64,000 nt of DNA from Brucella sp. 21LCYQ03. Lineage in GTDB: Bacteria > Pseudomonadota > Alphaproteobacteria > Rhizobiales > Rhizobiaceae. The stretch covers positions 90,955 through 154,954 of the forward strand of contig NZ_JAMJWE010000011.1 in NCBI RefSeq assembly GCF_023554105.1, in the 5' to 3' direction. The notes under the pieces are model-generated. The model was given only the letters and a program-made list of their open reading frames with translations, was not told the DNA's origin and made no database searches. The position numbers and the translations under genes are program-made. This document shows positions 37,112-44,425 of this stretch, one piece after another (position 1 is the stretch's first letter; every line of letters starts with the position of its first letter).

Positions 37112-38202
37112 TCTCGGTTTTCTATCCCCTCAATATAACGAAATCCTTGGACCGCACGGAAATGCCCGCCGTGAAGCCCTTTCTTGGCTGACAAATGGCG
37201 AGCGTTGCCGCCATGCAGTACGCCTGATGTCTGCGTCCATAGTGGGTCGCGCCGCAAAGCGGACGCCAAGCCCGGATGTGAGGTGTGGAAGAGCGTCGGC
37301 ATGGGCTTGCCATATCGGTACTCGCCGCGTCGCCAAGCCGCGCAAACGGCGTTCAAGAATCGCATGCCGACGCCAGCCCCTTGCCATTCGGGCATGACGA
37401 CGAGACGGCAGGCGCGGGCTTCAACCAAGCCCGGCCGGGTCGATACTCCAAGATGCGCTACGGGTTCGCCGTCAACAAAAGCGACATAGCACGTTGCCGC
37501 GATCATATGGGGCATCTTCAAATAATGATGCGGCGCAAAATACGGCCACCATTGCCAATTGGTTTCTTGGATTTCCACTTCGATTTTTGGCCGTTGCCGA
37601 TGACACCTCCCGGTGAACTCACCTGTCGCAGTGTCAAAGACCCAATCCGGGTCGAGCGAATCAATAATGTCATAGTGGCATGAAAGCAGCGCAGCTCGGC
37701 CGCCAGTGCGCCGCCAAGCTTTCCAGAATGCTAGCGCCCCGATCTTGGCAATCTGGCGATCCACAACGCCTGTAAACTCATCAATGACAATCTCTTCGGG
37801 CCGATCACAGACGACGCGGGCAAGATCAGCGCGAAACCGCTCACCATTCGAAAGGACGTGATAAGGCCGCAACCACGACGGCACCGAACCAAGACCAACT
37901 GACGATAGCGCGGCCGTGGCGTGATTGAAGTCACCGTCGCGGGCAATTGCATCAATGATGGGTTCGTCATGAGTCCAATCAAACTTGGCGAAGCGGTCGG
38001 CCGCGAAAATCTCGCGGCCCATTGATGTCTTGCCAGAACCGGAAGGCCCTACTATTAGGCCGATGCCCCAAGGCATGTCTTCAATCGGAAGATCGGCGGT
38101 TAACTCAAAGCGGCTGCCGTCCTCGACGTTGAATAGAGATTTCACTCTTGCGGCGCGGTAGGACTGATAATTGATGCAGCTATTGACAATACTAAGCTTC
38201 AT
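37108..38202 (-). CDS. ABC-type ATPase fused to a GNAT domain (candidate Mom-like DNA modification protein)
   Basis: The 364-residue protein has two parts. Residues 30-200 form an ABC-class ATPase: Walker A GPSGSGKTS (52-60), signature LSNGER (117-122), Walker B EEIVIDEF (136-143) and a switch histidine in LLSCHYDII (166). It has no membrane segments, so it is not a transporter. Residues 210-364 form a GNAT acyltransferase domain with the cofactor-binding motif QGAGVG (264-269). In phage Mu the modifier Mom is a GNAT-fold protein encoded after com at the right end; here a Com-like gene precedes in the same operon at a candidate right end. The assignment is inferred from context and fold, not activity. 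Confidence 0.72.
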   Translation of the reverse strand: MKLSIVNSCINYQSYRAARVKSLFNVEDGSRFELTADLPIEDMPWGIGLIVGPSGSGKTSMGREIFAADRFAKFDWTHDEPIIDAIARDGDFNHATAALSSVGLGSVPSWLRPYHVLSNGERFRADLARVVCDRPEEIVIDEFTGVVDRQIAKIGALAFWKAWRRTGGRAALLSCHYDIIDSLDPDWVFDTATGEFTGRCHRQRPKIEVEIQETNWQWWPYFAPHHYLKMPHMIAATCYVAFVDGEPVAHLGVSTRPGLVEARACRLVVMPEWQGAGVGMRFLNAVCAAWRRGEYRYGKPMPTLFHTSHPGLASALRRDPLWTQTSGVLHGGNARHLSAKKGLHGGHFRAVQGFRYIEGIENRE

Positions 38203-38393
38203 ATCGCAACGACCTTAATTTGACAGGTGCGGAGCGTGTTTAAGGCTTCATACAAATGAGCCTGCGATTTTTCATCTTCACAGACAAGAATTACGCCGTG
38301 CTTAGGACGGTACTTGAAACCGTCTTCTCCGGGTGCGTTTCCGGGCAAGGCGGGGAGTTTGCTATTCTTGGGCATTATAGGCCGAGGCTCCAT
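38199..38393 (-). CDS. Small 64-residue protein of the modification operon
   Basis: I do not recognise this family. The first 30 residues are Pro/Gly/Lys-rich, and the rest (RPKHGVILVCEDEKSQAHLY, then EALNTLRTCQIKVVAI) looks like a beta-alpha-beta unit. It overlaps com by 32 bases and the ATPase-GNAT gene by four bases (ATGA), so it is translated as part of the set. A shorter start at MPKNSKLP is possible. It could be an accessory subunit or a translation-coupling leader for the ATPase-GNAT gene. Confidence 0.55.
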   Translation of the reverse strand: MEPRPIMPKNSKLPALPGNAPGEDGFKYRPKHGVILVCEDEKSQAHLYEALNTLRTCQIKVVAI

Positions 38394-38547
38394 ACTGTCG
38401 CTTTGAGCGATCAGGTTCGGGCTCTGCTGGCCTCAAGTGATTGAGAGTGCCACAACGGCGGCACTTTATCTCGATAGGTGTTGTCAGCGGTTCATGTCCA
38501 GCTTTAAAAAGTAAAGCGCGGCAACTCCCGCAGCGAACGTCCCTCAT
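38362..38547 (-). CDS. com: Com-like zinc-finger translational regulator (phage Mu type)
   Basis: This 61-residue protein begins MRDVRCGSCRALLFKAG. That matches the start of Mu Com, and a second CxxC pair follows (IKCRRCGTLNHL), giving a four-cysteine zinc site (C6, C9, C29, C32). In Mu, Com binds the mom mRNA and unmasks its ribosome-binding site. The downstream overlapping genes suggest the same logic here. The start is ATG 38547. No early phage functions remain nearby apart from ner and a repressor. Confidence 0.85.
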   Translation of the reverse strand: MRDVRCGSCRALLFKAGHEPLTTPIEIKCRRCGTLNHLRPAEPEPDRSKRQYGASAYNAQE

Positions 38548-38666
38548 TTCAATGTTCCAGAGAATCGGTCACAAGCCGCATGCCCGAAAGGGCAACGGAT
38601 GCGACAGTTATCTCTTGCAACTGTCGGGCGGGTTACATCTTGCCGGATTAGTCCCGCCGCCACGAA

Positions 38667-38996
38667 TTAACGTGGCCTTCCCAACTTCAGCGCTCGGCTG
38701 AAACCTTCATATTGAGCGCGAACCAGCAGGTCGCAATCACGCAAATTCAATTCTCCCATCGGCTTGCTGCTTGTCAGATCAGGCCAATAATCACCGGCTC
38801 CAAGCTTCCAAAGGTGGCGCATGGGCAGACTGTTCACGACATGGCTGTCGGGCGGGTAAACTTCTATGGCGACGGCTTCAGAACCAAAGTGCTTGTTTTT
38901 CAGCGCCTGAAGCTCATCCCATTTGATCGAGCCATCATGTTCGACCGAAAGCAGCCCACGGGCTTCGTCAAGATACACTGAGACAATGCTGCTCAT
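38667..38996 (-). CDS. Phage protein of unknown function downstream of gpD
   Basis: The 109-residue protein starts at ATG 38996, overlapping the gpD stop (TAATG). It reads MSSIVSVYLDEARGLLSVEH and ends NLRDCDLLVRAQYEGFSRAL. I do not recognise the family. It lies between the tail genes and com, a place where transposable phages carry small accessory or tail genes. Confidence 0.6.
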   Translation of the reverse strand: MSSIVSVYLDEARGLLSVEHDGSIKWDELQALKNKHFGSEAVAIEVYPPDSHVVNSLPMRHLWKLGAGDYWPDLTSSKPMGELNLRDCDLLVRAQYEGFSRALKLGRPR

Positions 38997-39978
38997 TATT
39001 CTTTTCCCTTTTCGGGCGCTTGAAGCTCGATGCTGGTGGTGTGAGTGTCATCAAAGCGATGTTCGACACTGGCGGCTCGCCATTCGCCGTCAAACTCCTT
39101 GCGGAAGCCTTGGGCATTGATTGGTGTATCGGCCATCATCTCAGGCATGCCAGCTATAGTCAGCGAACCTTGGCCCGTTGCACGCGCCAAGCGGCTTCCT
39201 TCGGCTTCAGCTGCTTTCTTGGCCTCGGCCTTTGATGCATAAACGGTTCGAAGGCGGCGGGCTTGTCCTTCAAGGCCGGTTGAATGTTCTTCATAAACCG
39301 TCTTGTTGCGGCGCATTTCATGCCAACCGGCCTCTGCCTTACCGTATTTCGGTCTTGGCTCAATCGAGAACTCGCCTTCAGAACAATCGCCCTTAGTGAT
39401 GGTGATCGGAGGGAGACTGCCGCGCTTGAGAAACAGGAAGGTATTGTCTTTGATCGAGAATAGCGCCCCGGTGCGATCGGCAAGGCGCGTCAGAAAATCG
39501 GCGGCTGATTGTCCAGTGCGGGCGATATACTCAATCTTGGTGTTTGCGATCTCGTCGTTGACCTTGGCTTTATAACCGTGGCGCTTCGCCAGCGGCTCGA
39601 CAATCTGGCCGACAGTCTCGCCGTCAAAATGTTCTGAAACGGGTTCCTCCACGTCCGCGCATAACTCAGCCGACTTACACGATAGCGTCAGGCGCTCGCC
39701 GTCAGAGCCAAAATTATAGCTTGCGCGCTCAAAGACGAATGTTCCCATCTTACATGTGCCGACGCCGCGAAATCCGAATCGGATTTCAATCTTTGCTCAC
39801 TTTTCAGGAATGTCGACTTCATTGCCGTATCATCAAAGACCAGTTCCAGCGTGTCGGCACTTTGGCCGGGTTCATCGCGAATGGTTGCGGAAACGAGACG
39901 CTGGTAGAATGCGTCATGAACGGTTTTACCCGCAATAGAGACTTCGATAAATGGGTGCGATCGCTCCATTAGCTCCAA
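38996..39978 (-). pseudogene. Phage tail protein D (late control D family), frameshifted
   Basis: Two frames together make one P2-type gpD of about 327 residues. The N-terminal piece (39978 to about 39800) reads MELMERSHPFIEVSIAGKTV and then TLELVFDD. The C-terminal piece resumes in another frame with EIRFGFRGVG before MGTFVFERASYNF and contains the typical YIARTGQSAADFLTRLA and IEPRPKYGKAEAGWH. The break lies within about 39786-39806. GpD forms the hub that links tail tube and baseplate in P2-like tails. There is no slippery sequence of a programmed type, so I read it as decay. Confidence 0.8.
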
Positions 39979-40229
39979 AGCCTCACAGTCTTGATTTCGG
40001 AAGAAATGATAAACTCTGGCATGTTCACGACGGTGCCATGCGGCAAAACAATCCCAAGGCGCGCAAGCCCTGAATTGGCTGCATAAGTCGCCTCAAGATA
40101 GCCTTTGACCTTGGCGACTTGGGCGCGATCACCGATCCAACGCATGGCATAATCGTAGCAGACCAGATCAAGTGTCAGGTCTTCCAGATTAACGGTAACG
40201 GTTCCGGCAGGGATCAGGCGGGCACTCAT
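39969..40229 (-). CDS. Phage tail protein X (P2 gpX family)
   Basis: The 86-residue protein has the LysM-like tail X pattern: LTLDLVCYDYAMRWIGD followed by YLEATYAANSGLARLGIVLP and MPEFI. It starts at ATG 40229, within the remains of gene U, and overlaps the start of D by ten bases. The U-X-D order is that of P2-like tails. Confidence 0.78.
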   Translation of the reverse strand: MSARLIPAGTVTVNLEDLTLDLVCYDYAMRWIGDRAQVAKVKGYLEATYAANSGLARLGIVLPHGTVVNMPEFIISSEIKTVRLWS

Positions 40230-40569
40230 CCGAACAGCCCCACTGGTTTACCGTGGCCGTGATAGGGTGCAACCTCAAGTGAGAATTCGATTTTTCGACC
40301 GTAGCCTTGCCGCGTGATAATTGAGAATTGTATTCAGATACGTGGATGCGATTCCGCGTTTTCGGATACCGGTCACGAAAGATGACTTCGACTGGATGGC
40401 CTAGCACATCGGCAATAGCGCGTTCGGCAGGTTCGTTAGGGCGGGTCCAGATATTCTTGACCCCGGACAAGGATAGTCCATAGTCTTTTGCAATGCCCGC
40501 AAGCGTCTTTTTATCACGACGCAAGCGGGAAAGTATCTCGCGAAGGTCCCATTTAACGGGGTCAGTCAT
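40189..40569 (-). pseudogene. Ner-like regulator fused by deletion to the 3' remnant of tail gene U
   Basis: From ATG 40569 (GAGGAG seven bases upstream) the first 65 residues are a Ner/Nlp-type HTH protein: WDLREILSRLRRDKKTLAGI, AKDYGLSLSGVKNIW, ERAIADVLGHPVEVIFRDRY. The sequence then runs out of family character. In another frame the DNA at about 40235-40335 encodes FSIITRQGYGRKIEFSLEVAP and ends GLFG, which looks like the C-terminus of P2-type tail protein U, directly before gene X. So the early gene ner has been joined to a late tail gene, as if most of the prophage between them had been deleted. The HTH part may still be functional. Confidence 0.7.
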
Positions 40570-40581
40570 GGGCTTTCTCCT

Positions 40582-40702
40582 CAACAAGCAGATGCTGTCA
40601 CATCTGCTTGTTGTTTGTTCGTTTTGTGCAATTGTTGCCGGTCAATTCCGGCGACCAAGGTAGGGACAGCGGATTTCTGCCATAAAACAAGCGGAAAACT
40701 GC
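40582..40702. promoter_or_regulatory. Divergent phage control region with operator-like repeats
   Basis: Between ner and the repressor gene lie a perfect 13-base inverted repeat CAACAAGCAGATG / CATCTGCTTGTTG (40582-40613, six-base spacer), a near-perfect repeat GTTGCCGG / CCGGCGAC (40634-40655), and two GCGG-N4-CTGC sites (40669-40680 and 40691-40702) exactly 22 bases apart. This is the arrangement expected for a lysis-lysogeny switch. Confidence 0.65.
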
Positions 40703-40717
40703 TAGTCGCAAAAATTT

Positions 40718-41209
40718 TTGGATGATTTGGGAAGTCGAATTCGACAAGCGGCGGATACTGTGGGCGGTTTGGACCGCTTGTTACCTTTTCTTGGCGACGT
40801 CAAAAGGCGAACGCTAACGGACTATGTAAGCGGCAAATCAGAGCCGAGAGTTTCAACTATTATTGCTATCTCTAAAGCTACGGGTTGCCGTCTTGAATGG
40901 CTACTTACCGGTGATGGAGCGCAGCTAGACCAGGCCGAAAAAATTGATAATAGCCCGGACATTTTGACGGATTTGCTGAGGCGACTGGCGCGTATGGCAA
41001 AGGGTCTACATGAAGAGGCTGGAATTATATTAAGAGAAGAAGATATAGCGGCTGAAGCGGCCAGTCTTTACAATGATTTGCGCGTTCGCGTCGACGATTT
41101 GTCAGACGTGGACGAAGTTGAGACAACGCTCCCTCAGTTAGAGGTGAGGTTAAAAAAGCGGCTCAAAGCAGCTTCTGCGGCGCCCGGCACTGGTAAACGC
41201 TTGGCTTAA
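40718..41209 (+). CDS. Phage repressor, XRE/CI-like HTH protein
   Basis: The 163-residue protein has an N-terminal HTH (IRQAADTVGGLDRLLPFLG, then RTLTDYVSGKSEPRVSTII and ATGCRLEWLLTGDG), typical of phage repressors. The remainder is acidic and helical with a basic end (VRLKKRLKAAS). It is divergent from ner across the operator region. No ATG is available; TTG 40718 or TTG 40727 must be used if it is translated. It is probably a survivor of the left end of the prophage. Confidence 0.78.
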   Translation: MDDLGSRIRQAADTVGGLDRLLPFLGDVKRRTLTDYVSGKSEPRVSTIIAISKATGCRLEWLLTGDGAQLDQAEKIDNSPDILTDLLRRLARMAKGLHEEAGIILREEDIAAEAASLYNDLRVRVDDLSDVDEVETTLPQLEVRLKKRLKAASAAPGTGKRLA

Positions 41210-41288
41210 TGGTAGTACGCACGCACAAATACTCCGTTGCCATGTTTATTAATGGCACAGAGTTTTTAAAGGTGCGCAAAGGTGGGCG

Positions 41289-41762
41289 TTAATGGCTATT
41301 TATGCGCAAGCAAATTTGCTCAGTTCCAGCAAGTGTTGGGCGCGCAAGTCTTACTCTAGTGGATAGAGTTTCAATTTTATTCGGGCCGGTATGGCCCCAA
41401 GTGGGAGTTGCTGACGCCACAAAAGTTGGCAACATCTCTGGCGAGAAGCCTAAAAACTCTGCACTCCAATAAACATTATTAGAGGTGCGGTTCGTAACAT
41501 TGAAATTAATTTCTAGCGTTGACATAGGTAATTTTGGTTCAGAGGATATAAAATCTTCTGTCACCATAAAATTATTGAAGCGGACTTAATCAGCACCGGC
41601 TTGAGCTTTTGCAAAATCTTTTAAAGGAACGCAGGCGAAACCCCATTCGATCTGCTGCTTTTCTGTTTTTTGTTCCCCGACTGGTTGCTCTGCATAACTG
41701 TTTAAACCTATGGCCGCATATACAGCGAAAGCACAAAACGCCCTAATAGCCGCTATTTTCAT
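41289..41762 (-). pseudogene. Small exported protein gene with an in-frame stop
   Basis: ATG 41762 opens a 58-residue frame with a signal peptide (IRAFCAFAVYAAIGLNSYA) that ends at TAA 41588-41586. The same frame then continues for 98 codons to 41289. The second part contains VTEDFISSEPKLPMSTLEIN and VYWSAEFLGFSPEMLPTF and looks like a beta-rich periplasmic domain. Same frame and only seven codons (the stop and six sense codons) between the first piece and the next ATG (41567) suggest one gene of about 157 codons broken by a nonsense mutation. I do not recognise the family. It may be cargo next to the phage repressor. Confidence 0.5.
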
Positions 41763-42466
41763 CCGTCAATTCCCCGCAATTTTAACCCACATTCTCTTTC
41801 GCGTAAATTTGTTGCACTCACAACAAAATTCTAGGGATAAAATCTCGATATTTTGGCCGTTCGCGCCTCGCATTCCTGTTGCATCTTAAAAACGGTCTCA
41901 CTTTGGACAATAATATCACTAACTATCTGTTTTTTATATAAAAAATATTATCTGGCTATTTCAAGTAAGACGCTTGCATCTTAAATTTTACGATTTGGGG
42001 GGTGGGGCATTCTCCGGCTTTAAGTACTTCGGTTAAGAATTTAGGCCGGTTTAATAAAATCAATGATTTGAGGGCGCTTAAAAGGCTTTTAAGGGGTTCT
42101 TAGCGGGTCATTTAAGGCCAGTCATGATTTTGCGCATGCGATTCATTAATGTTTTTAATGTTGCGTGCGCCGTGTCAAATTCTGTCGCGGGGGCAGGGTC
42201 TATTATTATCTATTAAAACTATAATTTAATTCGATTTTTCACTTGTTTTCAGATATTTTCAGGTATTCTCGTTTACTGTCAAAGGTAGTGTCAGACCACA
42301 GCCATTTTAAACCCTGAGTTTGAGTGTACGTTCCGTTTCAAGCGCGTTCGGGGCCGGTTGCTGGAAGCCGGAACCAAGTCGGATACGGACCGGATATCGT
42401 AAAAGAGAAAGCCGGATACCGTTATCCTTCGCCCGTTCGCTGAATTGAGATAGCGGGTGCGTGCAT
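41763..42466. other. AT-rich stretch with phage-end-like motifs
   Basis: No credible gene is seen in these 700 bases. At 42060-42120 there are motifs (GGCGCTTAAAAGGCTTTTAA) that resemble, in reverse complement, those inside the candidate right ends. They could be the matching left end of the first prophage, with a possible terminus near 42177. At 42301-42317 lies a 17-base near-copy of the sequence just outside right end 1. Confidence 0.4.
42301..42317 (+). repeat. Near-copy of the flank of right end 1
   Basis: GCCATTTTAAACCCTGA here and GCCATTGTAAACCCTGA at 36449-36465 differ at one base. The first copy abuts the candidate right end. The pair encloses about 5.8 kb of prophage sequence and could be a duplicated attachment or target sequence. 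Confidence 0.5.
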
Positions 42467-42490
42467 TGTAGCGTGTCGCGCGGTTTGGCA
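42467..42490 (+). repeat. Candidate transposable-phage right end, copy 2
   Basis: This is identical over 24 bases to 36466-36489. After it the two copies diverge, with an insertion of about 20 bases here, then share GCAAATCAAA and TTAAGCGGCTTTTAA-like motifs again. Minus-strand accessory genes follow inside it, as at copy 1. Confidence 0.6.
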
Positions 42491-42583
42491 ATTTTGTAAG
42501 GAGGTTTGGCCGCAAATCAAAACTCTTAAGCGGCTTTTAAAGTATTTTGAAGGATTGTTTGAGCGGCTTTTAAGCCCCCTTTA

Positions 42584-42805
42584 TTATTCAAGCGGCAAGG
42601 TGCGGTGTATCGCCCTGATCGCCGCCGCCAAAGCAGCTAGCCGCTCAAGCTTCTCGTCAATGGGTGCTAAGGCACCAATTGCTCCATTGCGACGCCCCTC
42701 ACTTATATCACCGGCAGCAAGATCAATCTGATCCATAAGGTTCATGGCATCAATCTGCATCGCCTTAACGGCTGCGGTGAATGCTTGGTTCTTTGTATCG
42801 GCCAT
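42584..42805 (-). CDS. Small 73-residue prophage protein
   Basis: From ATG 42805 (MADTKNQAFTAAVKAMQIDA) the protein is helical and charged, ending in LERLAALAAAIRAIHRTLPL. AAGGAGAT directly precedes three successive ATG codons, so the start may be 42811, 42808 or 42805. I do not recognise the family. It lies just inside the second candidate right end and downstream of a broken DNA methylase gene. Confidence 0.6.
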   Translation of the reverse strand: MADTKNQAFTAAVKAMQIDAMNLMDQIDLAAGDISEGRRNGAIGALAPIDEKLERLAALAAAIRAIHRTLPLE

Positions 42806-42945
42806 CATCATATCTCCTTGTTGATGGCCGTACGTTCGCTCTGGTCGGGGAAAGAGTGGAGCAATCTGATTGCTTTGATCGGCGCATTCAAAACTGCTTT
42901 TGCTCCGGTTCCCCGACATCATGCCCCGGCAAGCAATCATTTTGC

Positions 42946-43642
42946 TCAGTTGGAAATTATTATCTCTTTGACGGCCTTACCTTTGCCGCCGCCAGCAGTA
43001 TAGGTTAGCGCTACGTCCTCAATTTTGAAGGCGGAAAAGATTGCTCGAATTTCCGGTACATCATTAATTCACAGGATGAAGCGGCCTTTTGTGCGCGTCA
43101 ACCGCTCGGCCATCAGCTCATACTGGTCACGGCTGAACATAGCTTTTCAGTAACAGTCCTCCGTCCCCCCAATAAGGCGGATCAAGATAAAACAGCGTTT
43201 CCGGCCGGTCGTACCGATCAAGAAACTCTTGCCCGTCGAGATTCTCAATAACAACGGAGACGAGGCGGTCATGCACATCCTGAAGAAGCGGTGCCAGCGT
43301 CGTAAGATTAAAACGGGAGCCACCACCTCGATCCACACCAAATGACCGTCTTGCAACCTTGTCACCAAATGTCAGGCGCTGAAGGTAAAGGAAACGCGCA
43401 GCGCGCTCCAGATCGGTGAGTGTGGCTGGGTCACAAGATTTCAAGCGGTCAAACTCTTGGCGACTGGTAATCTGAAAGCGGAGCGTATCCATGAATTGAG
43501 GATAGTGACGCTGCAATATCCGAAATAGGTTCACTACATCGCCGGAACGATCATCGATAAATTCGGTTCGTGGTGTTGATGTTTGCCTGAAGAACACGCC
43601 GCCCATACCAACAAATGGTTCTGCATATATAGAGTGTTTCAT
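42946..43642 (-). pseudogene. Dam-type (D12 class) adenine DNA methyltransferase, broken
   Basis: The frame from ATG 43642 carries MKHSIYAEPFVGMGGVFFRQ, where the normal upstream part of the SAM-binding motif is missing, and the catalytic FYLDPPYWG (DPPY). It is then shifted at a run of six G (43165-43170, minus strand). The correct continuation lies in another frame (MFSRDQYELMAERLTRTKG), hits a TGA at 43071-43069 where SIND is expected, and ends VTYTAGGGKG-like before stop 42948. So the 5' end is missing, and there is one frameshift and one nonsense codon. The gene once encoded a phage N6-adenine methylase and is certainly inactive as it stands. Confidence 0.82.
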
Positions 43643-43759
43643 CTTGGATACGCAAATCATCACTGAAAGCTCGGGTCATATTGCCTCCGACCAAATCACC
43701 AGGCGAAGCGATAGAATCAGAATTCGGCACCCAGGGAAATCCTCAACGCGATTCCGCGT

Positions 43760-43954
43760 TCAATCGACGTGCTCTAAGCTGAAAAATCCAGCGTCTCCAA
43801 AGTCGTCAAGCAATAAACCGTGGGGCTCGCCGGAAACACCGCGCTCTTCATCACGGCCTACCGGACCTAATGGCTGAAAGCCTTCTTTGCTCATGCCGAA
43901 GCCATGGTCATTTAGCTGGTCAAATCTTGGGCGTGCGGGTAAAGGTCTGCTCAT
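43760..43954 (-). CDS. Hypothetical protein, weak
   Basis: A 64-residue frame starting MSRPLPARPRFDQLNDHGFG and ending in GDAGFFSLEHVD has somewhat protein-like composition but no family I know. It may be the end of an unrelated displaced gene. Low confidence. Confidence 0.25.
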   Translation of the reverse strand: MSRPLPARPRFDQLNDHGFGMSKEGFQPLGPVGRDEERGVSGEPHGLLLDDFGDAGFFSLEHVD

Positions 43955-43985
43955 CGATGCATTTTTGACAGGCATGGGGCAGTGA

Positions 43986-44414
43986 GCAATAAATAAGGGC
44001 TCAGGGGCAGTAAACAATCAGCTTTACACTTCGGGCGAGCAGGGTCGTGCAAGCGCGTTCAGAAACAATGTTCCCGGTGTATTTGACGGGCCATCGTTTT
44101 TCGACAACCCCATTGGAAAACCAAAGTCATTCAAAGAGGCGATGGCAATCGAAACCAAAGCTGGCACATCTGGCCCAACTGATGTGCTTTTGGTTGGTAC
44201 TCCGCCTGTAACGGTTGCTACACCTGTAACTACTGTACCGTCAGGAACACAGGAGGTGAGGGTTACGAACCCACAGCCAGCGCCAGTGATAAATATAACG
44301 GTGAATGCGACAACCAATGCGTCACCGCAAGAAGTAGCCAATCAGACCATGGGCGTTTTTGCCTCTCAGTACCGCGCAGCAACAGGCGGCGCATATTCAG
44401 ACGGAGGAATGTAA
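43986..44414 (+). pseudogene. Remnant of a phage tail tape-measure gene (3' end)
   Basis: The frame is open from 43986 without a start and ends at 44414. It reads YTSGEQGRASAFRNNVPG and closes INITVNATTNASPQEVANQ before ASQYRAATGGAYSDGGM. This is like the C-terminal tails of P2-like tape-measure proteins that precede gene U. Twelve bases later the U-like frame begins. All upstream parts of the tape-measure gene are missing. Confidence 0.6.
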
Positions 44415-44425
44415 TTGCCATACCT

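Noticed and set aside
39786..39806. Programmed frameshift in gpD
   Set aside because: There is no slippery heptamer or stem-loop, and D genes are not known for programmed shifts; plain mutation is simpler.
36461..42182. A 5-bp target-site duplication proving Mu-type insertion
   Set aside because: The bases before right end 1 (CCTGA) do not match those after the proposed left end (AATTC), so insertion by transposition is not shown.
42291..42515. A 74-codon minus frame that could be an integrase tail
   Set aside because: I could not see any tyrosine-recombinase motif, and the frame covers the second phage end and the 17-bp repeat.
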